A stretch of 64,000 bases of DNA from Acetobacter aceti (GCF_002005445.1 NZ_CP014692.1:558001-622000); one strand, 5' to 3'; counted from the stretch's first letter, positions 54,462-63,310 are shown. The notes: generated by a model not told the origin, from the letters alone. Program-made: numbers and translations.

Positions 54462-55527
54462 GACGCCCTTCTGTATGTCAAGCGGCTAAACGAGATGCGT
54501 TGATCTCGCGATGCCGGCGTATGATGACGCCATAGACCTCGCGGGCGATATAGCGTTTCAGGATGCGGATGACTTCGAGTTTGGAGTGACCTTCTGCGAT
54601 GCGCTTGGCGACATAAGCACGTGTCCTTTCGTCGGTTCACAGGCGGCCGATGGCGATAAGATGCAGAGCGCTGTTGGCTGCCCGATCACCGCCTCGGTTC
54701 AGTCGATGGCGGATCGTTTTTCCCGACGAGGCTGGTAGCTGCTCCCGCAGCGCATCCGGCGCCGCGACGATCGTATTCTGGATCATCTGTAATGCGACTT
54801 TTCTGGCGTTTACAGCTGTTTTCCGACATGCCCGCAGAACTCGGAGAGATTCCACCATGCCGTCTCTACGGCGCGGGGTAACAGTCCGCTGACCAGCAAA
54901 AGCAGCATGGGCAGCGCTCTGAGCATCCAGATCGTCACTCTTGCCACGCCGGCGACGGTCATGCCGATCAGGCGCTGTGACCTCCAACACCTCGACCCCG
55001 GCAGCTTGCAAATAGCGCAGCAACCCCGCGCGCCATAGCTACCGGTCGATTCAACCCCGACACGCAGAAGATTGCCCGCCGCGCGCATCCATACCAGCAT
55101 CTGTCGATAACCCTGTCGTGTCGCAGGAAAACTCTGTGTGCCCAGAACATGATCCTGCTCGTCGACGATGGCCGCGACGTGCAGATCCTTGTGGGTATCG
55201 ACGCCGCCAACGATTACGCGCGTCGTTTTTTCGTTTCCATCCATGACCGTGCCTCCGACTGATCGCTCTCAATGGCTCAGCCGCGGCCCGCTGCATGGAC
55301 AGGACAGTCACGAGACCAGTCAGGTCAGGCCCTTCTCGGGTCACAGGCAATGGCCGAGGCAAAGCCTCTCTGCGCGGTGCTCCCGGGCGGTCGACAGGTC
55401 CAGGGAAAGACACAACAGTCGATCAGAGTGCGGGTCAGACCGCACCGGGCGCCTCGCAGCGCCAGTCTACCGTGGTCGATCAGTGTTTGAGACAAACCGT
55501 CCGGGAACTGGCTACCATCTTCTGACT
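54462..55527 (-). mobile_element. Internally deleted IS110-family element inserted in IS3 orfB
   Basis: The borders are inferred from where the orfB frame breaks (after NTDS at 55528 and before QGSQF at 54461). The transposase, read from ATG 55244, has VIVGGVDTHKDLHVAAIVD with the first catalytic Asp, then RVGVESTGSYGA. Two extra bases near 55035 shift the frame, which continues as LLRYLQAAGVEVLEVTAPDR and GKSDDLDAQSAAHAAF. About 130 residues are missing between REQL and PASSGKTIRHRLNRGGDRAANSALH, and a TGA follows at about 54637. It is not autonomous. Confidence 0.78.
55245..55527 (-). ncRNA. Left end of IS110, possible bridge RNA region
   Basis: IS110-family elements of one group carry a structured bridge RNA in the long non-coding stretch between the left end and the transposase start. 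This 283-base stretch has that position and no open frame of its own on the transposase strand. The stem-loops have not been folded. Its outer 160 bases are also present in the repeat at 28974. Confidence 0.3.
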
Positions 55528-55573
55528 ATCCGTGTTGAAAATCTCCGGCGTCCCGTAGCGCGTGAGGGCATCC
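55366..55573 (-). repeat. 208-bp repeat, right copy (inverted relative to 28974-29181)
   Basis: Reverse complement of 28974-29181 with one base difference by eye. It spans the IS3 orfB / IS110 junction. In this copy both sides continue into intact IS3 and IS110 sequence, so this is the source arrangement and the left copy is the truncated one. Confidence 0.9.
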
Positions 55574-56060
55574 TTCAGGGCCTCGACGCAAAAGTCCGCA
55601 TCCATGGTATTGGACAGGCGCCCGGCCAGAACCTTGCGCGTCGTCCAGTCCATGATCGCCGTCAGATACAGAAAACCCCGGCGCATCGGAATGTAGGTGA
55701 TATCCGAACACCAGACTTGGTTGGGCCGGTCGATCGTCAGGTCCCGCAGAAGATAGGGATATGTGCGATGCTCCGGGTGGGGTACCGTCGTCCTGGGCTT
55801 CTGATAAATCGCAACCAGCCCCATCCGGGTCATCAGCCGTCCGATCCGTTTGCGGCCTACCTCATGGCCCAGACGGCGAAGGTGCCGCGCCATCTGCCGG
55901 GCGCCATAATACGGCGTTTCCATGAACTGCTCGTCGATCAGCCGCATCAGCATCAGGTTGAACGCGTTTTCAGGCGCAGGCTGATAATATACCCCCGATC
56001 GGTTGAGCCTCAGCAGGGCACATTGCCGGACGATCGACAGGCGGGGACGGTGCGGGTCGA

Positions 56061-56372
56061 TCATTTTCCGCCTCTGGTCACGCCCAGGCGAACAGAGGCA
56101 TCCCGCAAAAAATCCCGTTCCACCAGAAGCTGGCCGTTCTTCGCGTGAAGCTTCTCGACCTCGGCGGCGCTCGTCGCAGGCTCCGCAACGGCCTTGCCCG
56201 AAAAGCTCGCAGCCATGCCCTCGATCGTCTGACGCTTCCACTGGGCAATCATCGTCTGATGCACACCGTGCTTCGACGCCATTTCCGACAACGTCTGCTC
56301 GCCACGGATCGCCTCAAGAGCAACCCGTGACTTGAACTCACCCGAATATCGTTTCCTCGTAACCTTGCCCAT
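56061..56372 (-). CDS. IS3-family orfA
   Basis: A 103-residue helix-turn-helix protein: MGKVTRKRYSGEFKSRVALEAIRGEQTLSEMASKHGVHQTMIAQWKRQTIEGM, then a leucine-zipper-like ending. It binds the element's ends and, by frameshift with orfB, would give the full transposase. Its stop overlaps the orfB start. It is intact although the orfB next to it is broken. Confidence 0.88.
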   Translation of the reverse strand: MGKVTRKRYSGEFKSRVALEAIRGEQTLSEMASKHGVHQTMIAQWKRQTIEGMAASFSGKAVAEPATSAAEVEKLHAKNGQLLVERDFLRDASVRLGVTRGGK

Positions 56373-56442
56373 CAGTCCCTGTCCTTATCCAGGCCGGGGA
56401 TAGCTTATCACCCTGTCCGATTTTCCGGGGCCAGCTCTATCT

Positions 56443-56520
56443 GCTCTTCCGTAAAACGATTGCGTTTCATCCGTCCGTATCCTTCTCGATCGAACTCTAC
56501 TTTTAATTGGTTACATTTCC
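56443..56520 (-). pseudogene. 5' fragment of the IS407-group orfA
   Basis: On the minus strand the start reads MKRNRFTEEQ, the N-terminus of IS407-group orfA. It is cut by the IS3 element inserted at 56438; the rest of the gene is at 53822-54060. The base run just before it (GTAACCAATTAAAAGTAGAG) is the usual left-end region of such elements. Confidence 0.7.
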
Positions 56521-56556
56521 AGGGGGCACGTCAAGGCGCTTGCATGCCCTGGCTTT

Positions 56557-57483
56557 TCAGCTTGATGTCTCGCTGTCCTGGGCCCACGGCATGGTGGTGA
56601 AAGCGTGCGTCAGATAGTCCATGACGGCGGTCACCCGCAGCGGGCGACGTGTGCTGGGCGGCGTGACCAGATAGATCCCGATCGGGAAGACGTTCCACTC
56701 AGGCAGGAGCAGGATAAAACGACCTTCCCGTAATCCCTGCCAGATCATGAATTCAGGAAAAAGACCGTAGCCCAGTCCGGCCTCAAGAGAAGGCAGGAAG
56801 GCTTCTGCATTGTTGGCGCGCATCAGGGCCTGCTGGGATAATACGAAAACCTCACCATCCTGATGGATGAGTTTCATGCTGCCCGGCGTATTGGTGTTGG
56901 TGTAGACAAAGCCTTTCAGCTTTGAGAGGTCGTCCGGATGCGTGATAGGGCCGACCTGATCATACCAGGCCGGAGTTGCGACGAGACGACGCTTCACCGA
57001 GCAGAGCTTTCTGACTTTCAGTGTTGAGTCCGTGAGAGATGCGATACGGATCGCCATGTCAAATCCGTCCGCGACCACATCGGTCAATGAATCACTGAAG
57101 TGAATGTCGAGTTCAAGATCCGGGTAGCGGTTCAGCAGGGCGGGGAGCATGGGAGAGAGGTGGTCGGTTCCGAACGTCATGGGGGCCGCGATCCTGACCA
57201 CGCCGGACGGAATGCGCGTGCTGTCGCGCGCCTCACTTTCCGCAGCTTCGGCATCGACCAGCATGCGCCGGGCATGAAGCAGCGTATCGCGTCCCGTCTC
57301 GGTCAGCGAAAGCTGGCGGGAGGTGCGATTGAACAGCGCAATACCGAGAAACGCTTCCAGTCTGCTGATGGCCTTGGAAACGGTGGGGGTGGAAAGCTGA
57401 ATGGCCTCAGCGGCTCTCGCAAATGAACCGTGCTCGGCAACCTTGACGAAAATGGCCCAGGCTTCGAAATCCGGCAGGCGCAT
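56557..57483 (-). CDS. LysR-family transcriptional regulator
   Basis: A 308-residue LysR regulator of the CrgA/DsdC-like group: FEAWAIFVKVAEHGSFARAAEAIQLSTPTVSKAISRLEAFLGIALFNRTSRQLSLTETG, then SGVVRIAAPMTFGTDHLSPML and a periplasmic-binding-like domain. The ATG at 57483 has AAGGAAC 7 bases before it. It reads on the same strand as the alpha/beta hydrolase upstream of it, separated by about 200 bases. It lies just outside the IS cluster and is probably part of the core chromosome. Confidence 0.88.
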   Translation of the reverse strand: MRLPDFEAWAIFVKVAEHGSFARAAEAIQLSTPTVSKAISRLEAFLGIALFNRTSRQLSLTETGRDTLLHARRMLVDAEAAESEARDSTRIPSGVVRIAAPMTFGTDHLSPMLPALLNRYPDLELDIHFSDSLTDVVADGFDMAIRIASLTDSTLKVRKLCSVKRRLVATPAWYDQVGPITHPDDLSKLKGFVYTNTNTPGSMKLIHQDGEVFVLSQQALMRANNAEAFLPSLEAGLGYGLFPEFMIWQGLREGRFILLLPEWNVFPIGIYLVTPPSTRRPLRVTAVMDYLTHAFTTMPWAQDSETSS

Positions 57484-57682
57484 GGCGGTTCCTTGTTTAT
57501 GACAATCACAGAGGTTGGTCCGTGATGGCACTCGCCTGAGAATGCGTCCAGCGCCTCAGGGCATGGTGAGGTTCTGTGCGATCAATTTTTGTGCGATCAA
57601 TGCAGATCAGGACCACGGAGCTGACCGCCCTGAGCTCGGTCCTGACCATGTCGCCATCAGGAACGCGCAGTCCGGCGACCCG

Positions 57683-58603
57683 TTACGGCGTGGGAAGGTT
57701 CAGGAAATTGATCACTGTTTCTGAAAACAGTCGGGGGTTCTGGAGAAAGGCGAAGTGGCTGAGATTCGGCAGGATCAGCAGCCCTGCCTGAGGAATCACA
57801 TGCGCGATGTGCTGGATATGCGGGAGATGGATCATCTCGTCATGATCGCCATCCACAATCCAGATCGGCGTGGTGATGCCTGCGACCTGCTCATCACTCC
57901 AGTTCGGCTGATCGGACCACATATGCTCAATGCTGGCCTCAAATTTTCCGAAGCGTCCTGGTGAGGGAGAGAGATGACGATATTCCTGCTTCGCACGGGC
58001 GATGTAGGACTGCACGGTCGGGTTGTCTGTCGCCGAGGTATCCACGCCATCCGTGGTGATGTTGGGCGCGAAGGAGAAGACGCGGGTCACGCGGTCGGGG
58101 TGGCGTAGCGCCAGATCGATGCCCTGGATGCCGCCGTCACTCCAGCCGACAATGGCCGCCCGCCCGATCTTCAGGTGTGTGAGCACGGCTACGGCGTCAT
58201 CGGCCATGCGGTCATAGCCGATGGGTGTCTTTCCGGGCGAACTGCGCCCATGCCCGCGTGAGTCCACGACAATCACCTGATAATGTGCGGCCAGCAGGGC
58301 CCGCGCCAGGCCGCTCATATAGTCCGAGTTGGCGAGGCCACCATGCAGCAGGAGAACAGGCTCACCTTCTCCGGCTGTCGCGTAATAGATTTTCGCACCG
58401 TCATCCGTCTTCACATAACCGCTCTGGACCGGCAGACCATTGGCGTCAGCGGACAGGGGCGAGGGCGTCGGAGGCAAGGTTTTCCACAAGGGCACGCCCG
58501 GAGGAGCGACAGTCTGGGCGCAGACGCCAGAAGCAAGGGTAAGCAGCATGGTTCCTGCGGCAAGCAGGCTGCGCATGGACGTGCGCACGGTATGAAGGAG
58601 CAT
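57683..58603 (-). CDS. Secreted alpha/beta hydrolase
   Basis: A signal peptide (SLLAAGTMLLTLASGVCA, cleavage near residue 30) precedes an alpha/beta hydrolase fold: oxyanion LLLHGGLANSDYM, DSRGHGRSSPGKTPIGYDRMADDAVAVL, the nucleophile Ser in GWSDGGIQGIDLAL, Asp in WIVDGDHDEMI and His in LPNLSHFAF. It is a complete catalytic triad. The ATG at 58603 follows AGGAAAC. It acts outside the cytoplasm on an ester or lactone that cannot be named. Confidence 0.85.
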   Translation of the reverse strand: MLLHTVRTSMRSLLAAGTMLLTLASGVCAQTVAPPGVPLWKTLPPTPSPLSADANGLPVQSGYVKTDDGAKIYYATAGEGEPVLLLHGGLANSDYMSGLARALLAAHYQVIVVDSRGHGRSSPGKTPIGYDRMADDAVAVLTHLKIGRAAIVGWSDGGIQGIDLALRHPDRVTRVFSFAPNITTDGVDTSATDNPTVQSYIARAKQEYRHLSPSPGRFGKFEASIEHMWSDQPNWSDEQVAGITTPIWIVDGDHDEMIHLPHIQHIAHVIPQAGLLILPNLSHFAFLQNPRLFSETVINFLNLPTP

Positions 58604-58791
58604 GGTGTTTCCTGTCTGGCTGCAGAGCGGTAGCAACACCGCATCACAGATGTTTCTTCTTGGCAACGGTCCTGCGTACATGCCGGCAAACAGACACTTC
58701 AGGACGAAACCGCGATCGTTAAGCCATTGTGAAGTGACGCTTCATGAAAAGTCTCTTGCTTTTTCCACGGGCAGGACCACATAGTTGAAGA

Positions 58792-58940
58792 CGTTCTCAG
58801 GGCGGGGTGCAATTCCCCACCGGCGGTAATCGCTCCCGAAAGGAAGCGGAAGCCCGCGAGCGCCTTCCTCTCACGAGGCAGGGTCAGCAGATCCGGTGTA
58901 ATTCCGGAGCCGACGGTATAGTCCGGATGAAAGAGAACAG
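58792..58940 (+). promoter_or_regulatory. FMN riboswitch (RFN element)
   Basis: The RFN core motifs appear in order: TTCTCAGGGCGGGGTGCAAT, CCCCACCGGCGGTAAT, AGCCCGCGAGCG, GGTCAGCAGATCCGGTG, AATTCCGGAGCCGACGGT, ATAGTCCGGATGAAAGAGAA. The closing stem (GTTCTC with GAGAAC) is complete. It ends about 100 bases before ribD and should switch off the riboflavin operon when FMN is high. A hairpin formed by CAGACAC and GTGTCTG follows it and may take part in the switch. Confidence 0.95.
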
Positions 58941-59037
58941 CGGAGCAAAACAGACACCATTGGTGTGTCCTGTGTCTGCTGCCGTCCGTCCGCCCTGATT
59001 CGACGTGTGTTGTGTGTCGTGTTGGTGGACGAGGTGA

Positions 59038-60084
59038 ATGGCCGACGGCTCTGTGTATCTTCAGGCAGGAAAAGCGTTCCACGCAGCGGTGGCGGAAGCG
59101 TCGCGTTTTGTGGGTGCGACTGCTCCCAATCCACCGGTCGGTTGCGCCCTGCTTGATGCGGAAGGGGCCATTCTTGCTGTGGCGGCCCATCATCGGGCCG
59201 GAGCGCTGCACGCCGAAGCGAACGCCCTGCGGTCCTGTGCCGAGCGCGGTCTGACTGACCGTATTGCGACAGCCATTGTCACCCTGGAGCCCTGCAATCA
59301 CACCGGCCGTACTCCACCGTGCGCTGAGGGGCTGCTCGCGACGCCGGTGAAAACCATCTGGATCGGCTGTGCTGACCCCAACCCGAAAGTGGCCGGTGGA
59401 GGCGCCGCCAGACTGGAAAGGGAGGGGCGTGAAGTCCGCTGGCTGGAGCGCGAACTTCACAGTGTTCCTGATGGCCGGCTTCTGCTTGCGCAGTGTCGCG
59501 GTCTGATCGCCCCGTTTATACGCTGGAGTGTGGATCAGCGCGCGTGGCTGACGGTAAAGCAGGCCGTCAATACAGACGGTCTGATGGCGCCACCCACGGG
59601 CAGAACGACCTTTACATCCAACGCCGCGCTGAATCTTGCGCATCGTCTCCGTCGTGCCACGGACGCGGTCGTTACGGCGGGGGGCACCGTTCGCGCCGAC
59701 CTGCCAGGACTGGATGTGCGACGCATCGACGACCACATGGGGCGTAAACCTCGCATGCTGGTCGTCTGTTCCCGTACACGGGAAGTCCCGCAGAACTGGC
59801 TGACCATGGCGGAGCGCCGCTTCGAGGTGATCTTTTCTGATTCTATCGAGGAGGTTCCGAAACGCCTTGCCGAGGCTGGCGTGCTGTGGGGACTGGTCGA
59901 GGCTGGTCCCACCCTGCTCGGTGAACTGCGGGCGCGGAGCCTGTGGGACGACTGGCTGCGCATTGCGGTACGTCCTGACGGCAACGAGGATTTTTCAGTT
60001 GAACGGCGTCATGAAGCGACCCCTCTGGCGCTCTTTGATGAACTCGCCGGAACGATTGTCGCTGGTCAGAACGATTTTACGTGA
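59038..60084 (+). CDS. ribD: Bifunctional riboflavin biosynthesis deaminase/reductase RibD
   Basis: The N-terminal deaminase has the zinc motifs HAEANAL and LEPCNHTGRTPPC; the C-terminal reductase domain has TVKQAVNTDGLMAPPTGRTTFTS and RRATDAVVTAGGTVRADLPGLDVR. It deaminates and reduces the pyrimidine intermediates made by GTP cyclohydrolase II. 348 residues is typical. It is the first gene after the FMN riboswitch, and its stop is 9 bases before ribE. Confidence 0.95.
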   Translation: MADGSVYLQAGKAFHAAVAEASRFVGATAPNPPVGCALLDAEGAILAVAAHHRAGALHAEANALRSCAERGLTDRIATAIVTLEPCNHTGRTPPCAEGLLATPVKTIWIGCADPNPKVAGGGAARLEREGREVRWLERELHSVPDGRLLLAQCRGLIAPFIRWSVDQRAWLTVKQAVNTDGLMAPPTGRTTFTSNAALNLAHRLRRATDAVVTAGGTVRADLPGLDVRRIDDHMGRKPRMLVVCSRTREVPQNWLTMAERRFEVIFSDSIEEVPKRLAEAGVLWGLVEAGPTLLGELRARSLWDDWLRIAVRPDGNEDFSVERRHEATPLALFDELAGTIVAGQNDFT

Positions 60085-60093
60085 GAGGGACGT

Positions 60094-60696
60094 ATGTTTT
60101 CAGGAATCATCGAGCATCTGGGGACGGTCGCTGCGGTTCAGCCCGGAAATGCGTCCTGTATCCTCGATATCGACACGGGCATCACCGACGTGATCCTTGG
60201 TGAGAGCATTGCGGTGAACGGCGTCTGCCTGACCGCGACGGAGTTCAACGCAGAGGGCCGGGTCCGCTTCTTCGTCAGTGCTGAAAGTCTTGATCGCACG
60301 GCGCTCGGGCGGTTGAAGGAAGGCTCCCGCGTCAATCTGGAACGCGCCGTCACGCCAGCTACGCGGCTGTCTGGCCATATCGTGCAGGGTCATGTGGACG
60401 GCATCGCGACCTTCTGCACGGCGGATATGGTGGGGGATGCCCGGAAGCTGGCGTTCTCGGCGCCCGCAGCACTGCGTCGTTACATGGTCGAGAAGGGATC
60501 GATCACGCTGGACGGTATCAGCCTGACGCTGAACGCCGTGGGCGCGCCGAAGGATGGGGAATTCACCATCGAGGTGATGATCATTCCCCACACATGGGAT
60601 CACACCACGCTTGGCGCGCTTTCATCGGGTGAGCCGGTGAATGTCGAAGTCGACGTGATTGCAAAATATGTGGAGAGCGTATGTCAGTATCGATGA
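60094..60696 (+). CDS. ribE: Riboflavin synthase alpha subunit
   Basis: Two lumazine-binding barrels: MFSGIIEHLGTV with ESIAVNGVCLTATEF, and SGHIVQGHVDGIATF with GSITLDGISLTLNAV. It makes riboflavin from two molecules of 6,7-dimethyl-8-ribityllumazine. 200 residues is normal. It overlaps the start of ribBA by 16 bases, so the genes are coupled. Confidence 0.95.
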   Translation: MFSGIIEHLGTVAAVQPGNASCILDIDTGITDVILGESIAVNGVCLTATEFNAEGRVRFFVSAESLDRTALGRLKEGSRVNLERAVTPATRLSGHIVQGHVDGIATFCTADMVGDARKLAFSAPAALRRYMVEKGSITLDGISLTLNAVGAPKDGEFTIEVMIIPHTWDHTTLGALSSGEPVNVEVDVIAKYVESVCQYR

Positions 60697-61982
60697 AAGA
60701 CAGGATGCCTCTTTCGCTGTTACGGGCAGTCGAGGCAATCCGTGAAGGTCGCATGGTCATCATGGTTGATGATGAGGATCGGGAGAACGAAGGCGACCTT
60801 GTGATGGCGGCGGAGTTCATGACGCCTGCCGCGATGAACTTCATGGTGACGCACGGGCGTGGCCTCGTCTGCCTGCCGCTCACGCCGGAACGTGTCGAGC
60901 AGCTTGCCCTGCCGATGATGGTGAAGGTCAATAACGCCCCGCGCAGCACCGCTTTTACGGTGTCCATCGAGGCGCATGAAGGTGTGACCACGGGTATTTC
61001 CGCCCATGACCGTGCGCGGACCATTCTGGCCGCCGTTGCGGCAGATGCGAAACCGGCTGATCTCGTCTCGCCGGGTCATATTTTCCCGCTGCGCGCAGCA
61101 CCCGGCGGCGTGCTGGAACGCGACGGTCATACGGAAGGCTCCATCGACATCGCGCGTCTGGCGGGTTGCGCGCCTGCTGCCGTGATCTGTGAAATCCTGA
61201 GTGAAGACGGCACGATGGCGCGTCGTCCCGAACTGGAAGTATTCGGGCGCAAACATGATCTGCCGATTGTCTCGATTGCCGAACTGACGGCATGGGTGAG
61301 ACAGCATGGCACGACGCCAATTTCGGACGAGACCGTCACGGCTGATCCGGTGAGCAGTTCTGTCGTAGCAGAGCTGGCTGAGGCCCATCTACCGAGTGTG
61401 TATGGCGGCGAGGATCTGATGATCCATGCTTTCCGTGACGCGGAGGGTGTCGAGCATGTGGCGCTGGTCAAGGGTAACCCGGCAGCAAAAGGCGCTGTGC
61501 CGCTTGTGCGGATGCATTCCGAATGCGTGACGGGCGACGCGCTTGGTTCAATGCGATGCGACTGCGGCAATCAGCTTCAGAAAGCACTGCATGAAATAGG
61601 GCAGGTTGAAAGCGGCGTGCTGCTTTACGTCCGTGGTCATGAGGGACGTGGCATCGGGTTGGGTAACAAGATCCGCGCCTATGCCCTTCAGGATCGTGGA
61701 CTGGATACCATCGACGCCAACCATGAACTGGGCTTCAACACAGACCAGCGTGACTGGTCTGCCGCTGCGGCTGTCCTGCGTGATCTGGGTGTGACGACAC
61801 TGGACCTGCTGACCAACAATCCAGCCAAGGTCAAGGCGCTGGAAGAGCGTGGATTTACTGTCCGCAAACGTGTTGGGCTGGAAGTCACGCCGAACCCCTT
61901 CAATCGCGCCTATCTCGACGCCAAGCGTAAACGGATGGGGCACGCTCTGCTGGCCGAGTCCGTTCCGGCCCCCGTTCGCTGA
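60681..61982 (+). CDS. ribBA: Bifunctional DHBP synthase / GTP cyclohydrolase II
   Basis: The N-terminal RibB domain shows MVDDEDRENEGDLVMAAE and HGRGLVCLPLTPERVEQL, and GHIFPLRAAPGGVLERDGHTEGSIDIARLAG. The C-terminal RibA domain has RMHSECVTGDALGSMRCDCGNQL with the three zinc cysteines, YVRGHEGRGIGLGNKIRAYALQD and LLTNNPAKVKALEERG. Both active sites look complete, so the protein supplies both precursors of riboflavin. Confidence 0.95.
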   Translation: MSVSMKDRMPLSLLRAVEAIREGRMVIMVDDEDRENEGDLVMAAEFMTPAAMNFMVTHGRGLVCLPLTPERVEQLALPMMVKVNNAPRSTAFTVSIEAHEGVTTGISAHDRARTILAAVAADAKPADLVSPGHIFPLRAAPGGVLERDGHTEGSIDIARLAGCAPAAVICEILSEDGTMARRPELEVFGRKHDLPIVSIAELTAWVRQHGTTPISDETVTADPVSSSVVAELAEAHLPSVYGGEDLMIHAFRDAEGVEHVALVKGNPAAKGAVPLVRMHSECVTGDALGSMRCDCGNQLQKALHEIGQVESGVLLYVRGHEGRGIGLGNKIRAYALQDRGLDTIDANHELGFNTDQRDWSAAAAVLRDLGVTTLDLLTNNPAKVKALEERGFTVRKRVGLEVTPNPFNRAYLDAKRKRMGHALLAESVPAPVR

Positions 61983-62009
61983 TTTCTACTGAAAAGGTTT
62001 TTCTCTGAT

Positions 62010-62492
62010 ATGAGCACACGTTCTCCTGAATCCATGCCTTCCCTTCACCTGACACCGGCTCCGCGTCTGGCGCTGGTTGTGAGCCGTTTCAATGAGGATG
62101 TGACAGGCGGTCTGCGCAACGGTTCCATCGAATGGCTCGGCGAACACGGCATTTCAGTCGCGGATGAGGATGTATTCCTCGCGCCGGGTGCATTCGAACT
62201 GCCGTTGCTGGCTCAGACGCTGGCGAAGACCGGCAAGTATGAAGGCGTGATCTGCCTTGGTTGTGTCATCAAGGGCGACACGGCGCATTTCGAGTTCATC
62301 AGCCTCGGCGCCACGGTCGGCATCCAGCAGGCTTCGCTTGTGACGGAAACGCCAATCGCGTTCGGTATTCTCACGACCTATACAGAAGAGCAGGCCGTGT
62401 CCCGTTCACGTGCTGATGTGCACAACAAGGGCCGTGAAGCGGCTGCGGCCTGTGTTGAATCGATTGCGTTGCTGCGTCGTATCAAGGGTTGA
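62010..62492 (+). CDS. ribH: 6,7-dimethyl-8-ribityllumazine synthase
   Basis: A 160-residue lumazine synthase: ALVVSRFNEDVTGGLRNGSIEWL, LAPGAFELPLLAQTLAKTG, LGCVIKGDTAHFEFISLGATVGIQQASLVTETPIAFGILTTYTEEQA. It joins the products of RibD and RibBA. It is the last gene of the operon; nusB, often next in alphaproteobacteria, is absent. Confidence 0.95.
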   Translation: MSTRSPESMPSLHLTPAPRLALVVSRFNEDVTGGLRNGSIEWLGEHGISVADEDVFLAPGAFELPLLAQTLAKTGKYEGVICLGCVIKGDTAHFEFISLGATVGIQQASLVTETPIAFGILTTYTEEQAVSRSRADVHNKGREAAAACVESIALLRRIKG

Positions 62493-62883
62493 CCCGAACC
62501 ATCGGAGATATCCGGGAAGCGTTGTGTGTGGGTGCGGCAGGAAACCGGCGAAAGACAACCGTTTTCTGACGCTGGTGACGTTTTTGGCAGTCGTGCGAAC
62601 ATTCATCGGTGGAACCCGATGACGCCTTCACATGGGTAACTGAAAGAGGAACGGCGGACCGCAGGGCTCTTTCGTGATATTGCTTTCGGAAAGGGGCTTC
62701 CAGTCCATCCGCCTGGCTCGGTTCGCGTCGGACCCGGCGGGGGGTACGATGTCAATTCCGCAAGAGCGGGAGAGATAGACGACGCATTGCTGAAAGCGCT
62801 GCTTCCCGCAAGAGGCGACGATTCAATGCCAATGTCTCTGGTTCAGGTTCGCCGGGTCAGAGGCATTGATCAGGCACGATGGT
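62493..62883. other. Intergenic region after ribH
   Basis: About 390 bases with no supported gene. Short frames exist but lack ribosome sites and family wording. No tRNA or obvious terminator with a T run was found; a T5 run at 62581 follows a modest GC segment. Confidence 0.35.
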
Positions 62884-63069
62884 TCAGGCGTGGCTGAGAT
62901 CAATGACGGATGCGTCTGGCGCGTTTTTTCTGCGTGATTCAATGCCGTTCGTGACACGGGTTTTCTGTTGATAGCTTTCGCTGACGAGAATGATCCTGCC
63001 GTTAGGGGCTTTCAGGCGAAAATGGAATTCTTCCGCTTTGTCTTTGAAGAGCTCGAAATGAGCGCTCAC
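62884..63069 (-). CDS. DUF1508 (YegP-like) small protein
   Basis: A 61-residue single-repeat DUF1508 protein: HFELFKDKAEEFHFRLKAPNGRIILVSESYQQKTRVTNGIESRRKNAPDA, with the FELFKD, KAPNG and NGIES marks. The GTG start at 63069 has GGGAG 6 bases upstream. Its role is unknown; relatives are small beta-rich proteins. Confidence 0.85.
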   Translation of the reverse strand: MSAHFELFKDKAEEFHFRLKAPNGRIILVSESYQQKTRVTNGIESRRKNAPDASVIDLSHA

Positions 63070-63201
63070 AGTTTTCTCCCTGATATGGTGTGAGAAGTAT
63101 GAACGAGCGGATTTCTGGCGAAAATACGCCCTGTCACAGTTGGAAGTAACGTGAGTCCAGAATTAAAGTAAAAGACACGCACGCTTCTATGAAAAGACAC
63201 G

Positions 63202-63310
63202 CACGGGCGCCTGCTGATGGTCAACCTGACACCAGCCGACATCTCCGACAGCGCAGGCGCACAGATGATCCGCAGAAATGCTCATCCGTGGTTTTCCAAG
63301 CAGGCTCTCA
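63202..63310 (+). pseudogene. Remnant of another IS5-family transposase
   Basis: The plus-strand frame reads HGRLLMVNLTPADISDSAGAQMI, the conserved segment of an IS5-type transposase between the first Asp and the second, then continues NAHPWFSKQALRA and runs into the end of the next element. Only about 36 codons remain. It was cut by insertion of the IS at 63311. Confidence 0.65.

Larger units (their letters stand above)
54120..56064 (-). pseudogene. IS3 orfB transposase split by an IS110 insertion
   Basis: The N-terminal part (56064 down to about 55528) reads PRLSIVRQCALLRLNRSGVYYQP, YYGARQMARHLRRLGHEVGRKRIGRLM, NQVWCSDITYIPMRRGFLYLTAIMDW, FCVEALKDALTRYGTPEIFNTDS. The C-terminal part (54461 down to 54120) resumes with GSQFTTPRFTEVLQERQSRISMDGRGRWMDNVFIERLWRSLKYECVYLHAFETG and ends at 54120. 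Together they make a complete rve-type core. The ATG at 56064 overlaps the orfA stop. Confidence 0.85.
54061..56438 (-). mobile_element. IS3-family element inserted in the IS407-group orfA, itself carrying an IS110 remnant
   Basis: The ends are imperfect inverted repeats (GAGGTGGCCCC at 54061 and the complement of GGGGCCAGCTC ending near 56438, followed inwards by a shared TCGGACAG). Direct ATCT repeats at 54057-54060 and 56439-56442 are the target duplication. The element carries orfA and an orfB interrupted at about 55528 by an IS110 remnant of about 1.07 kb. Without that insert its length would be about 1.3 kb, normal for IS3. Confidence 0.8.

Noticed and set aside
63172..63206. Direct repeat AAAAGACACGCACG occurring twice
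   Set aside because: Only two copies, 21 bases apart, next to a transposase remnant; probably insertion debris and not an array.
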